From PALSA-555 sp035468285 (GTDB taxonomy: Bacteria; Actinomycetota; Acidimicrobiia; IMCC26256; PALSA-555): a DNA stretch of 64,000 nt. The translations under genes and the position numbers were made by a program. A model generated the notes under the pieces. That model did not search any database. It saw only the letters and a list, made by a program, of their open reading frames with translations, and was not told where the DNA came from. Of this stretch, positions 49,703-57,898 are shown one piece after another; positions within the stretch are counted from its first letter, which is position 1; each line of letters starts with the position of its first letter. The stretch is taken from assembly GCA_035468285.1 (NCBI GenBank), contig DATISY010000067.1, forward strand, positions 1 through 64,000, in the 5' to 3' direction.

Positions 49703-50628
49703 GCGGGCGTCCCCGCCACGGCACGCAGCCAGTCGATCAGGTCGCTGCGCAGATCCGGGGGCGCGAGCACCTCGGCGTGCTCGAGCAGCCCGACGACGAA
49801 CGCCCGGAACGCCTCCCGGTTCACGACTGCCAGCTGCACCACGACCGCGCCGTCCTCTCGACGCGCCACGACCGCGTTGTCACCGAGCTCGTCGACCACC
49901 CACGCCGCCCGGGCCGCGTCGACGAGGACGCGCGCCTCCACCGGCCGGTCGTCGCCATAGGTCATCGGGTCCGAGCGCAGCCCCTCGCTCGGGTCGAACC
50001 CCGCGGGCGGCTCGAACGCCCCGTCCGGCCCCGACCGTGACGGGCCGTCGAACCGGTCGATCCGGAACGCCCGGGGAGCGTCCTTGTCCTGATCGCGTCC
50101 GACGACGTACCAGTGGCCGAACCGGTGCACGACCCCGTACGGCTCCAACCGGCGCTCGTCGCCGCGGTACTCGAACTCAACGACCCGGCGGCGCGCCACC
50201 GCGTCGAAGAGCTCCGCCAACCCGTCTGTGACGGCCAACGCCGCGAGCGCCGGTGCGCCCGTCCCTTCGACGCCGCCGAGCTTGCGGAGCCCTTCCTGGG
50301 CCTCACCGCCGTCGAGGCGCACCGCGGTGACCGCGACGTGCAACGCGGCCCGCTCCTCGGCGCTCAGCCCCGGATCGGGGAGGTAGTAGTCCTCAGGGCG
50401 GATCCGGTACCCGATCTCGGTCGAGAAACCCTCGATCGCCGACGTCAGGATCGGCACACCCAGATCCCGCAACGTCTCCTTGTCCCGGGAGAACGCGCGC
50501 CGCCGCGCCACCTTGTCCTCGGGATAGGACGGCTCCAGTCGGGCTGCGATCTCCTCGAGCGTCAACGGCCGCCGCGTGTCGAGCAGCGTCGCGGTCAGGT
50601 TCACGAGCCGTTCGAGCCGCTCACTCAC
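49699..50628 (-). CDS. pafB: WYL-domain transcriptional regulator PafB
   Basis: 309-residue WYL regulator, partner of PafC. The start is winged-helix (ERLERLVNLTATLLDTRRPLTLEEIAARL). The WYL core is FGHWYVVGRDQDKDAPRAFRIDRF, and the C-terminal WCX domain follows. The frame is open to 50667, but similarity to PafB begins at SERLERLV, so I choose GTG 50628. Overlap of 4 nt with pafC. Confidence 0.83.
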   Translation of the reverse strand: MSERLERLVNLTATLLDTRRPLTLEEIAARLEPSYPEDKVARRRAFSRDKETLRDLGVPILTSAIEGFSTEIGYRIRPEDYYLPDPGLSAEERAALHVAVTAVRLDGGEAQEGLRKLGGVEGTGAPALAALAVTDGLAELFDAVARRRVVEFEYRGDERRLEPYGVVHRFGHWYVVGRDQDKDAPRAFRIDRFDGPSRSGPDGAFEPPAGFDPSEGLRSDPMTYGDDRPVEARVLVDAARAAWVVDELGDNAVVARREDGAVVVQLAVVNREAFRAFVVGLLEHAEVLAPPDLRSDLIDWLRAVAGTPA

Positions 50629-50721
50629 CGCCCGACCCCCCGACCACTCGCGCGGCCCCATTGACAATCAGACGCCGAGACACCAGCCGGCCCGGTGCCA
50701 TGACCACGCCGCGCGTCACCG

Positions 50722-52080
50722 CTACAGCGAGGCGATCAGACGCTCGACGCGCTCGTCACGCGCCTTGAACGGGTCCTTGCACAGCACCGTCCGCTGCGCC
50801 TGATCGTTGAGCTTCAGGTGCACCCAGTCGACCGTGTAGTCACGCTTGCGTTCCTTCGCCCGCTTGATGAACGAGCCGCGCAGGCGCGCCCGGGTCGTCT
50901 GCGGCGGGGTCGACACCGCGATATCGATGTCCGCGTCGGTCGCGGTGCGGTCCACCTGACCGCGCCGCTCCAACAGGTAGTAGAGCGAACGGGCTCGCGT
51001 CACGTCGTGGTACGCCAGGTCGACCAACGCCACCTTCGGGTGCGTCAATGGCAGGTCGTGCCGCTCCCGGTACGCCTCGAGCAGGTGGTACTTCACCACC
51101 CAGTCGATCTCGGTGCGGAGCTTCAACGGGTCGTTCTCGAGGTGGGTCATGACGTGCTCCCACATGTCGAGCGCACGCTGCTCGAGCGGGCTCAACCCCC
51201 GCTTCTTCGCGAACCGCATCGCCCGGTTCAGGTACTCGGCCTGGACCTCGACCGCCGAGAGCTCCCGACCGTTGGCCAGGCGGACCCGCCGCCGGCACGT
51301 CATGTCGTGGCTGATCTCCCGGATCGCCCGGATGGGGTTCTCCAACGTGAGGTCCCGCCATGGGCTCGGGTCCTCCTCGAGCATCCGCAGCAGGATCGAC
51401 GACGTCCCGACCTTCAGGAACGTCGTGTACTCGCTCATGTTCGAGTCCCCGACGATCACGTGGAGCCGCCGGAACCGCTCGGCGTCCGCGTGGGGCTCGT
51501 CCCGGGTGTTGATGATCGGCCGGGACCGGGTCGTCGCGCTCGAGACGCCTTCCCAGATGTGCTCGGCCCGTTGGCTGATGCAGTACATCGCGCCCCGGGC
51601 CGTCTGGAGGACCTTCCCCGCGCCGGCGTAGACCTGGCGGGTCACGAGGAACGGGATCAGCACGTCGGTGAACTTGGTGAAGTCGCCTTCGCGCTCGACG
51701 AGGTAGTTCTCGTGGCACCCGTAGGAGTTCCCGGCGGAGTCGGTGTTGTTCTTGAAGAGGAACACCTCACCGCGGATGCCCTCCTCCCGCAGCCGCTGCT
51801 CGGCGCTGCGGACGAGGCCCTCGAGGATCCGCTCCCCGGCCTTGTCGTGCACGACGAGGTCGGCGATCGAGTCGCACTCGGGCGTCGCGTACTCGGGGTG
51901 GCTCCCGACGTCGAGGTAGAGGCGGGCACCGTTCTCGAGGAACACGTTGCTCGACCGGCCCCACGACACGACGCGCCGGAAGAGGTAGCGCGCCACTTCG
52001 TCAGGACTCAACCGTCGTTGACCCCGCAAGGTGCAGGTAACGCCGTACTCGTTCTCGAGCCCGAAGATCCGACGTTCCAC
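50722..52080 (-). CDS. pafA: Pup--protein ligase PafA
   Basis: 452-residue carboxylate-amine ligase that attaches Pup to lysines of target proteins. It starts RRIFGLENEYG (metal-site Glu). YLDVGSHPEYATPE carries the catalytic Asp. FKNNTDSAGNSYGCHENYLV and INTRDEPHAD form the ATP and glutamate-binding parts. A C-terminal domain ending VERLIASL matches PafA. GTG 52080 is 7 nt from a TACGCT -10 box, giving a leaderless mRNA. Confidence 0.95.
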   Translation of the reverse strand: MERRIFGLENEYGVTCTLRGQRRLSPDEVARYLFRRVVSWGRSSNVFLENGARLYLDVGSHPEYATPECDSIADLVVHDKAGERILEGLVRSAEQRLREEGIRGEVFLFKNNTDSAGNSYGCHENYLVEREGDFTKFTDVLIPFLVTRQVYAGAGKVLQTARGAMYCISQRAEHIWEGVSSATTRSRPIINTRDEPHADAERFRRLHVIVGDSNMSEYTTFLKVGTSSILLRMLEEDPSPWRDLTLENPIRAIREISHDMTCRRRVRLANGRELSAVEVQAEYLNRAMRFAKKRGLSPLEQRALDMWEHVMTHLENDPLKLRTEIDWVVKYHLLEAYRERHDLPLTHPKVALVDLAYHDVTRARSLYYLLERRGQVDRTATDADIDIAVSTPPQTTRARLRGSFIKRAKERKRDYTVDWVHLKLNDQAQRTVLCKDPFKARDERVERLIASL

Positions 52081-52087
52081 GACGTCG

Positions 52088-52093
52088 AGCGTA
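52088..52093 (-). promoter_or_regulatory. -10 box, leaderless promoter of pafA
   Basis: TACGCT on the minus strand, 7 nt, GTG of pafA. Confidence 0.5.
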
Positions 52094-52152
52094 CCGGGGC
52101 CGGCGTCGCCTTCCGCGCCCCCAAACGTGGGGCCTTTGGGCGGATCAGGCGG

Positions 52153-52704
52153 TCAGCCGCCGGTCACCCTGACGACGTTCTTGCAGAGCTTTTCCTTCTG
52201 GAAGGCGTTGATCAGGGTCTGGTCCGTGATCTTGCTGAAGGGGTCGCTCAGCTTCGTAGGCAGCGTGGCGACCGACCCGGCGAACTTACCGGGGCCGGCG
52301 ACGGACGGGTCTGCCTGCAACGTGGCGAGCGCCTGCGTGAGGGACTTATCGAGCTCATTGGCGTTCGTGACGAGCAGCTTCCCGATCTTCTGTCCGTTCG
52401 AGATGTCCGGGTACGCGGCGGCCAGCTTGGCCTCGTCGGCCTTGAGGCTCGCCAGCAGCGTCGTGGTCGGGGCGGCAGCCCCGGTCTTGTATCCGGCGAC
52501 GTCGGTCGTGTCGAGGCCACCGATCGCGGTCGCGAACGTCCCGATGTCGTTCTCCAGCTGGGTGTAGGTCCCGCAGACTGTCTTGGCGTACTTCGCCGGA
52601 GACTGCTTCTTGGGCTTCGGGGAAGCGACCGCCACGCCGGCCATGCTCACGACGAGCGCGGTGGTGGTGAGCGCGATGCAACCCCCACGAATGAATGCCC
52701 TCAT
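52153..52704 (-). CDS. Secreted hypothetical protein
   Basis: 183-residue protein with a clear signal peptide (MRAFIRGGCIALTTTALVVS...VAVAS). Its mature part is helical and contains two Cys (residues about 43 and 173) that could form a disulfide. The pattern of DIGTFATAI, LASLKADEAKLAAA and LDKSLTQALATLQ suggests a helical bundle. No family recognised. It lies next to pafA without overlap and probably has its own promoter. Confidence 0.6.
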   Translation of the reverse strand: MRAFIRGGCIALTTTALVVSMAGVAVASPKPKKQSPAKYAKTVCGTYTQLENDIGTFATAIGGLDTTDVAGYKTGAAAPTTTLLASLKADEAKLAAAYPDISNGQKIGKLLVTNANELDKSLTQALATLQADPSVAGPGKFAGSVATLPTKLSDPFSKITDQTLINAFQKEKLCKNVVRVTGG

Positions 52705-52817
52705 GCTGCTGCCCCTCAGTCGACGTCGAACTGCTTGGTGTTCTAGCAAGCCGGCCAGTCACGGAGGGTGAGTAGGGGCTACTCATTTCGACCGCGAGCA
52801 ATTCTGGAGGCCGGCCG

Positions 52818-52823
52818 TAGGCT
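52818..52823 (+). promoter_or_regulatory. -10 box, leaderless promoter of the DUF2007-like gene
   Basis: TAGGCT, 6 nt, GTG at 52830. Confidence 0.45.
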
Positions 52824-52829
52824 GACGGT

Positions 52830-53177
52830 GTGGTGCCCATGCGCCCCCTGACGTGGGTCAGCGGCTCGTTCTCCGCCCACCTGCTGGCCGCCCGACTGCA
52901 CGCGGAAGGAATCGACGTGCAGCTGCGCGGCGCGCTTCACAGCCCGTACGGGCTGACGATGGGTGAAATGGCCCGCGTCGACGTCTATGTCCCGGCCGAC
53001 CAGCTCGACGACGCGCGCCTTGTCATGCTCGCCACCGAGGTCGATCAGGTCTTGGCGCCTCCTCGGGAGTGGGGCGGCGACGAGGCCGTCAGGGCCCGAC
53101 ACCGCTGGCCGCTGTGGGTGGCGCTGGGGCTTCTCGTGCTCGTCAGCCTGTCGCCGCTCTTGCGGTTGCTGCGGTAG
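52830..53177 (+). CDS. DUF2007-like small membrane protein
   Basis: 115-residue protein: an N-terminal alpha/beta domain (SGSFSAHLLAARLHAEGIDVQLRG...VDVYVPADQLDDARLVM), the DUF2007 'putative signal-transducing' fold, then one membrane helix (about 94-112) and a basic end. Function unknown. It is inserted on the plus strand between prcA and the secreted protein, converging on prcA with one base between stops. The ATG at 52839 is an alternative start. Confidence 0.65.
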   Translation: MVPMRPLTWVSGSFSAHLLAARLHAEGIDVQLRGALHSPYGLTMGEMARVDVYVPADQLDDARLVMLATEVDQVLAPPREWGGDEAVRARHRWPLWVALGLLVLVSLSPLLRLLR

Positions 53178-53178
53178 C

Positions 53179-53859
53179 TCAGCCGAGGAGCGATTCGAGC
53201 TCGGCGCCCTTCACCCGGTGAAACGCCCGTCGGGTCTTGCGCCGGTCGAGGAGCGCGACCTCGAGCTGCTTCGCGGTCAAGGGGCCCGCGTCGCTCGCGG
53301 CGAGGACCTCGGCGCCCAGCCGGACCGCCGCGGCTTCGTCCAGATCCGCCGAGTACCGCTCCTGCAACGCGGTGCTGATCGCCTCCGCCTGCCCACCGAG
53401 GACCGTATAGCCCTCTTTGTCGTTCACGACACCGTCGTAGAGGATCTGGAACAGCTCGTCGTCGTCGGGCTCGGCACCGACCTGCGCGACGAGGATTTCC
53501 ACCTCGTAGGGCTTGAGCTCGTGGGTGAACACCTGGCCGAGTGTCTGCGCGTACGCGTTCGCCAACGATCGGGCGTTCACGTCCTCACGGGCGAACGAGT
53601 AGCCCTTCACGTCGGCCTGGCGGACCCCGGCGATGCGCAACATTTCGAACTCGTTGTACTTCCCGACCCCCGCGAACGCGATGCGGTCGTAGATCTCGCT
53701 GATCTTGTACAAGGTCCGGGACGGGTTCTCCGCGACCAGCACGACGCCCTCGACGACGCTCATCGCGATCAGGCTGCGACCCCGAGCGATCCCCTTCCGG
53801 GCGTAGTCGGCCCGGTCCTTCATCATCTGCTCGGGCGGCACGTAGAAAGGCATCGTCAT
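53179..53859 (-). CDS. prcA: Proteasome subunit alpha
   Basis: 226-residue alpha subunit of the 20S core. MPFYVPPEQMMKDRADYARKGIARG is the gate/N-terminal helix region, and VVEGVVLVAENPS and IAFAGVGKYNEFE follow the alpha fold. There is no catalytic Thr, as expected. The N-terminal tail closes the pore until the Arc ring docks. The start overlaps prcB's stop by ATGA, so the subunits are made together. Confidence 0.95.
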   Translation of the reverse strand: MTMPFYVPPEQMMKDRADYARKGIARGRSLIAMSVVEGVVLVAENPSRTLYKISEIYDRIAFAGVGKYNEFEMLRIAGVRQADVKGYSFAREDVNARSLANAYAQTLGQVFTHELKPYEVEILVAQVGAEPDDDELFQILYDGVVNDKEGYTVLGGQAEAISTALQERYSADLDEAAAVRLGAEVLAASDAGPLTAKQLEVALLDRRKTRRAFHRVKGAELESLLG

Positions 53860-54662
53860 AAGCCCGCGCCCTCCTCCCGCCCACCGATGAGCGCGTCGGC
53901 TCGTCGCGCGACTTCGTCGTCGTCGACGGCGAGGTACCCCGAGGCGTTGATGACCGCGACCGTCGGAAAGATGCGCCGAACCAGGTCGGGACCGCCGGTC
54001 GCTGCATCCTCGTCCGCCGCCGCGAAGAGAGCCCGGAGCGCGAGGTCGACGGTCTCATCCCGAGTCATGTCCAAACGCCACTGCGTCTTGATCCAGTTCC
54101 GTGCGTGCACGCCACCCGAACCCTGGGTCTGGAAGTCGATGTCCTCGTACTTCCCGCCTGTGACGTCGAAGCTGAACACGCGACCCACGCCGCGGCGGTC
54201 GTCGAACCCCGCGAAGAGGGGCACGACGACCAGTCCCTGCATCGCGGCGGGCAGGTTGGCACGGACCAGCTGGCTGAGCTGGTTCGCCTTCCCCTCGAGC
54301 GACAAGATCTCACCCTCGATCTTCTCGTAATGCTCGAGCTGGGTCTGGAAGAGGCGCACGAGATCGACCGCCGGTCCCGCCGCGCCCGCGATGGCCACCC
54401 CCGAGCTGTCGTCGGCCGGGAACACCTTCTCGATCCGCCGGCTCGCGATCATCATCCCCGCCGTGGCCCGGCGGTCCCCCGCCATGACCACCCCATCGAC
54501 GTAGCGGATCGCGAGCACCGTCGTCCCGTGCGGGACGATCTGGTCACTCGACAGCGCCGGCGCTGGGCTCGGGTCAGGGCTCACACGACGCAGCAGTTCA
54601 CTGAACGACGCTCCCGGGTCAGCGCCAGGCGAGAAGAACGGTAGTGGCGCCTCCGTCGGCAT
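53856..54662 (-). CDS. prcB: Proteasome subunit beta
   Basis: 268-residue catalytic subunit. A 46-residue propeptide ends in IVPHG, and cleavage before Thr47 (TTVLAIRY) exposes the N-terminal Thr nucleophile. Asp17 and Lys33 of the mature chain (GDRRAT and IEKVF) complete the site. It starts at ATG 54662 about 9 nt from a TAGGCT -10 box, so prcBA has its own promoter, separate from pup-dop. Confidence 0.95.
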   Translation of the reverse strand: MPTEAPLPFFSPGADPGASFSELLRRVSPDPSPAPALSSDQIVPHGTTVLAIRYVDGVVMAGDRRATAGMMIASRRIEKVFPADDSSGVAIAGAAGPAVDLVRLFQTQLEHYEKIEGEILSLEGKANQLSQLVRANLPAAMQGLVVVPLFAGFDDRRGVGRVFSFDVTGGKYEDIDFQTQGSGGVHARNWIKTQWRLDMTRDETVDLALRALFAAADEDAATGGPDLVRRIFPTVAVINASGYLAVDDDEVARRADALIGGREEGAGL

Positions 54663-54671
54663 CGATTTCGC

Positions 54672-54677
54672 AGCCTA
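54672..54677 (-). promoter_or_regulatory. -10 box of prcBA
   Basis: TAGGCT on the minus strand, 9 nt before the prcB ATG. Confidence 0.4.
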
Positions 54678-54844
54678 CACGGGGCCCTGTCGCCCACTCG
54701 CGTTGACGCACAACATCGGCGACGCAAAATGGCACGATCGCGCCGCAACGAGGCTCGACGGTCGGTACCAGCAGCCCCCGGGATGTGCGCGCGGACAGCA
54801 TGCGGGGGCTTGACCGCCCGCCGAGGTGCGTGCAGCGTGGCGGC

Positions 54845-55384
54845 ATGGCCAGCTCGGACACAGACGCCACCCGCTCGCGTCGCGAGGCTCCACCAGAGCT
54901 GCGCGTCGCGAGACCTGATGAGTCGACACCCGCCGACGAGATGACCATGCTCCGAGCGTGGCTCAGCCACCTTCGCGAGAGCGCCATCTTCAAGCTCGAA
55001 GACCTTGATGACGAGCAGCTGCGCTGGACCCCAACCCCAACCGCCAACGCCCTCGGCACGATCGTCGTGCACCTCGGCTACGCGGAACGCCTCTGGGTCC
55101 GGGCCGTCTTCGCCGGGGAACAGATGGACATGGGATGGCGTGCCCACATGTTCGATCTTCCGTCCGGCTGGTCGGTCGACGAGGTCGTCGCCTTCTACCG
55201 AAACGAGACCGCGGCGGCTGACGCCGTGCTCCACGCGGCGCGATCACTCGACGCGCCATCGGCCGGAAAGATCCGTCCCACGACACTCCGCTGGGTAGTG
55301 ATCCACCTCATCGAGGAGACCGCCCGGCACGTAGGCCATATGGACATCACCCGAGAGCTCCTCGACGGTCGCACCGGTCGCTGA
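54845..55384 (+). CDS. DinB/DUF664-family protein
   Basis: 179-residue four-helix-bundle protein of the DinB/YfiT-like (DUF664) superfamily: MLRAWLSHLRESAIFKLEDLDDEQLRWTPTPTANALG, IVVHLGYAERLWVRAVF and the final WVVIHLIEETARHVGHMDITRELL, with three His positions that can bind metal. Members are metal-dependent thiol transferases or of unknown function. The frame opens earlier (54785). ATG 54845 avoids a low-similarity N-terminus. It lies between prcB and the broken nuclease gene, an unusual place. Confidence 0.75.
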   Translation: MASSDTDATRSRREAPPELRVARPDESTPADEMTMLRAWLSHLRESAIFKLEDLDDEQLRWTPTPTANALGTIVVHLGYAERLWVRAVFAGEQMDMGWRAHMFDLPSGWSVDEVVAFYRNETAAADAVLHAARSLDAPSAGKIRPTTLRWVVIHLIEETARHVGHMDITRELLDGRTGR

Positions 55385-55432
55385 CCGACACACCGCTTGC
55401 CCTGCACCTTCAGGCTGCCTGGGTAGCGCTCG

Positions 55433-56058
55433 TCACGCGGGAGGATCGTCGAGGCCAATCGCCCGGGGAGCTCCGCGGCTGGCGACGCTAGGATCGTTGC
55501 CATTTCCTACGAGTTCGTACACCAGCCCGACCATGAGCTCACGTTCGGCTGCGTCCATCTCGAGCGCGTCGCCACCTCTCGCGAGATAGACGATGGCGTC
55601 GGCGAAACGGAAGATGTCCTCGCGGAACTGCCCCATTCCGGCGTTGCAGCGGAAGCACAGAAGGCCGCGCACGACGCCCGTCTTGTGGTTGTGGTCCACA
55701 TGCAACGACCTCCCTTTCGACGGGAGTCGTTTGCACAGCGCGCAGCGGCCTTCCTGGTGGGCCAGCATCACCTCGTAGTCCTCAGCGCTGAGACCGAACA
55801 CGCGCCGCAAGCGGGCGTCACGGTCGATCGGAGCGCGGCGCGGGCGGGCTGCCTCGCGAATGGCCTTGACCCGTTCCGGGTTCGCCCGCTGCCACGCGTG
55901 TACCCGACCGATGACGTGCTCGCGATTCTGCGAGTACCACTGCTTGGCGCGTGTTGCGAAGCAGGACTTGCAGTCGCTGCGATAGCCGTCTCGCCCGGTC
56001 TTTCCCGATAGAAGGCGCTCAGTGGCTTGAGCTCTCCACACTTGGTGCAGCGCTTCAC
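55433..56058 (-). pseudogene. Endonuclease VII-like HNH gene with a frameshift
   Basis: Coding signal of a recombination-endonuclease-VII (phage T4 gp49-like) protein: CALCKRLPSKGRSLHVDHNHKTG, GLLCFRCNAGMG. The intact product should begin at GTG 56058 with RCTKCGELKPLSAFYR, a CxxC that pairs with CKSC to bind zinc. These two parts are in different frames. The shift falls at a three-A run (minus strand) at about 56001-56003, where one more A would restore a single frame. Real mutation, recoding or sequencing error are all possible. It is a selfish-nuclease type and sits between pup and prcB. Confidence 0.7.
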
Positions 56059-56122
56059 TCTGGGACTGTACGAACCCCATGTGACACTGAGCAGTGGCGT
56101 CCGCAGGAAACGGACAAAAGGC

Positions 56123-56317
56123 CTATTCCCCACCTTTCTGGACATACGATTTTACGAAATCCTCAGCATTTTCCTCCAGGACTTCGTCGATTTCGTCCAG
56201 AAGGTCGTCGAGTTCGCCCTTGAGCTTCTCGCCGCGTTCGGTGGATGCGGGGAGCTCTTCGGTCTCTTCGACTCGTTCTTTGGGCGCCGGGCGTTGCCGG
56301 CGCTGCTGTTCGGCCAT
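56123..56317 (-). CDS. pup: Prokaryotic ubiquitin-like protein Pup
   Basis: 64-residue disordered modifier. The C-terminal half carries the Arc-binding helical segment (ELDDLLDEIDEVLEENAEDF) and ends VQKGGE. The final residue is Glu, so it can be ligated by PafA at once; Gln-ending Pups first need deamidation by Dop. It starts at ATG 56317 and lies 23 nt downstream of dop, in the conserved dop-pup order. Confidence 0.93.
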   Translation of the reverse strand: MAEQQRRQRPAPKERVEETEELPASTERGEKLKGELDDLLDEIDEVLEENAEDFVKSYVQKGGE

Positions 56318-56340
56318 GGGTCTGCCCTCCGGTCGCCAGG

Positions 56341-57843
56341 TTAGGACGTTAGGCGGGCGACGAGCTCTGCGGGGGTGTTCACGGTGTCGAACAACGGTCC
56401 GACGTGGGCTCTCGTTCCCCGGAGGGGCTCCATCATGGGGATCCGTTTGAGCGGGTCGCCGCCGATGTCGAGGATGAGGCTGTCCCAGTTGGCGGCGACG
56501 ACGGACTCGGGCCAGCGGGCGAGGCACGTCCCGCGGAAGTAGGCGCGGGTCGAGCCGGGCGGTTCGGTGATGGCGTTGCGGACGTCGGCTTCGTCGACGA
56601 GCCGTTCGACTTTCCCGGCACGGACGAGGCGTTCGTAGAGGGACCGTTCGGGTCGCACGTCGTGGTACTGGAGGTCGAGGAGCGAGAGCTTCGGGTCGTC
56701 CCACGACAGGGCGTCGCGTTCGAGGTAGGCCTCGAGGAGGCCGAGCTTGGTGACCCAGTCGAGCTGCCCGTCGAGGGACCGGGGGTCGCGCTCGAGGGCG
56801 CTGAGCACGGATTCCCAGCGGCTGAGGACCTCGTCGCCGACGGATTCGCCGCAGGCGGCGAGGCCGGTTTCGTCGGCGTACTTCTGGGCGAGGCGGAGAA
56901 ACTCCCACTGGAGCTCGACCGCGGTCATGCGGGAGCCGTCGGCGAGCTCGATCGTGGCCCGACAGGTCGGGTCGTGTGAGACGGTCCGCATGGCGGCTAC
57001 GGGTCCGGCGAGGGACCATTCCTTGCGGGTGCCGCTGGCGGCGTCGATGAAGTCGTCCTCGATCATGGCGAGGATGACGGCGGTGGCGCCGACCTTGAGG
57101 AAGGTGGCGACCTCGCAGAGGTTGGCATCGCCGGCGATGACGTGGAGGCGCCGGTAGAGCTGGGGGTCGGCGTGGGGCTCGTCGCGGGTGTTGACGATCG
57201 GGCGTTTTAGAGTCGTCTCGAGGCCGACTTCCTCCTCGAAGAAGTCGGCCCGTTGGCTGATCTGGTACGGGACGGGCGCTGCTCCGTTCTCGGAGCCGAC
57301 CTTGCCGGCGCCGGTGAAGACCTGGCGGGTCGCGAACCACGGGAGCAGATGCCGGACGAGGGTGGCGAAGGGCACGGCCCGGTCGACGAGGTAGTTCTCG
57401 TGACAGCCGTAGGAGTTGCCCTTGCCGTCGGAGTTGTTCTTGTAGACCACGATCGACTGTCCGGGCTCGAGCACCCGCGACGCAGCCTGCATGGAGCGGG
57501 CGAGGACGCGCTCGCCTGCCTTGTCGGCGAGGACGAGCTCGAGTGCGTCGGCGCACTCGGGGGTGGAGTACTCGGGGTGGGCGTGGTCGACGTAGTAACG
57601 CGCGCCGTTGGTGAGGACGGTGTTGACGAGGTGGGTCTCGATCTCGGGGGCTTGGGTGCCCTCGCGGGCGTACCCGCGGGCGTCTCGGCCCGGGGATTCG
57701 TCGTCGAAGTCCCACCCGACCTTGCGCTGCTCGACGTAGCTGTTGATGAGGACCGAGGAGGCGAGGACGGGGTTGGGGTCGGGGGCGCCTCGCAGCACCA
57801 CCCCGTATTCGGTCTCGGTCCCGCACACTTTCGGGACGGCCAC
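56341..57843 (-). CDS. dop: Depupylase/deamidase Dop
   Basis: 500-residue homologue of PafA that removes Pup from substrates and, where needed, deamidates Pup-Gln. CGTETEYGV and YYVDHAHPEYSTPE hold the metal Glu and catalytic Asp. The Dop-specific loop lies after GWDFDDESPGRDARG. KNNSDGKGNSYGCHENYL and NTRDEPHADP match the family. GTG 57843 lies 6 nt after a TAGGCT -10 box. Because Pup ends in Glu here, depupylation is its likely main duty. Confidence 0.95.
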   Translation of the reverse strand: MAVPKVCGTETEYGVVLRGAPDPNPVLASSVLINSYVEQRKVGWDFDDESPGRDARGYAREGTQAPEIETHLVNTVLTNGARYYVDHAHPEYSTPECADALELVLADKAGERVLARSMQAASRVLEPGQSIVVYKNNSDGKGNSYGCHENYLVDRAVPFATLVRHLLPWFATRQVFTGAGKVGSENGAAPVPYQISQRADFFEEEVGLETTLKRPIVNTRDEPHADPQLYRRLHVIAGDANLCEVATFLKVGATAVILAMIEDDFIDAASGTRKEWSLAGPVAAMRTVSHDPTCRATIELADGSRMTAVELQWEFLRLAQKYADETGLAACGESVGDEVLSRWESVLSALERDPRSLDGQLDWVTKLGLLEAYLERDALSWDDPKLSLLDLQYHDVRPERSLYERLVRAGKVERLVDEADVRNAITEPPGSTRAYFRGTCLARWPESVVAANWDSLILDIGGDPLKRIPMMEPLRGTRAHVGPLFDTVNTPAELVARLTS

Positions 57844-57849
57844 AGAGCC

Positions 57850-57855
57850 AGCCTA
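57850..57855 (-). promoter_or_regulatory. -10 box, leaderless promoter of dop
   Basis: TAGGCT on the minus strand, 6 nt, GTG of dop. Confidence 0.5.
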
Positions 57856-57898
57856 CTGGCGGGTGTTCCCTACCCTGACCCCGCGCCGGGGGCGTCCG

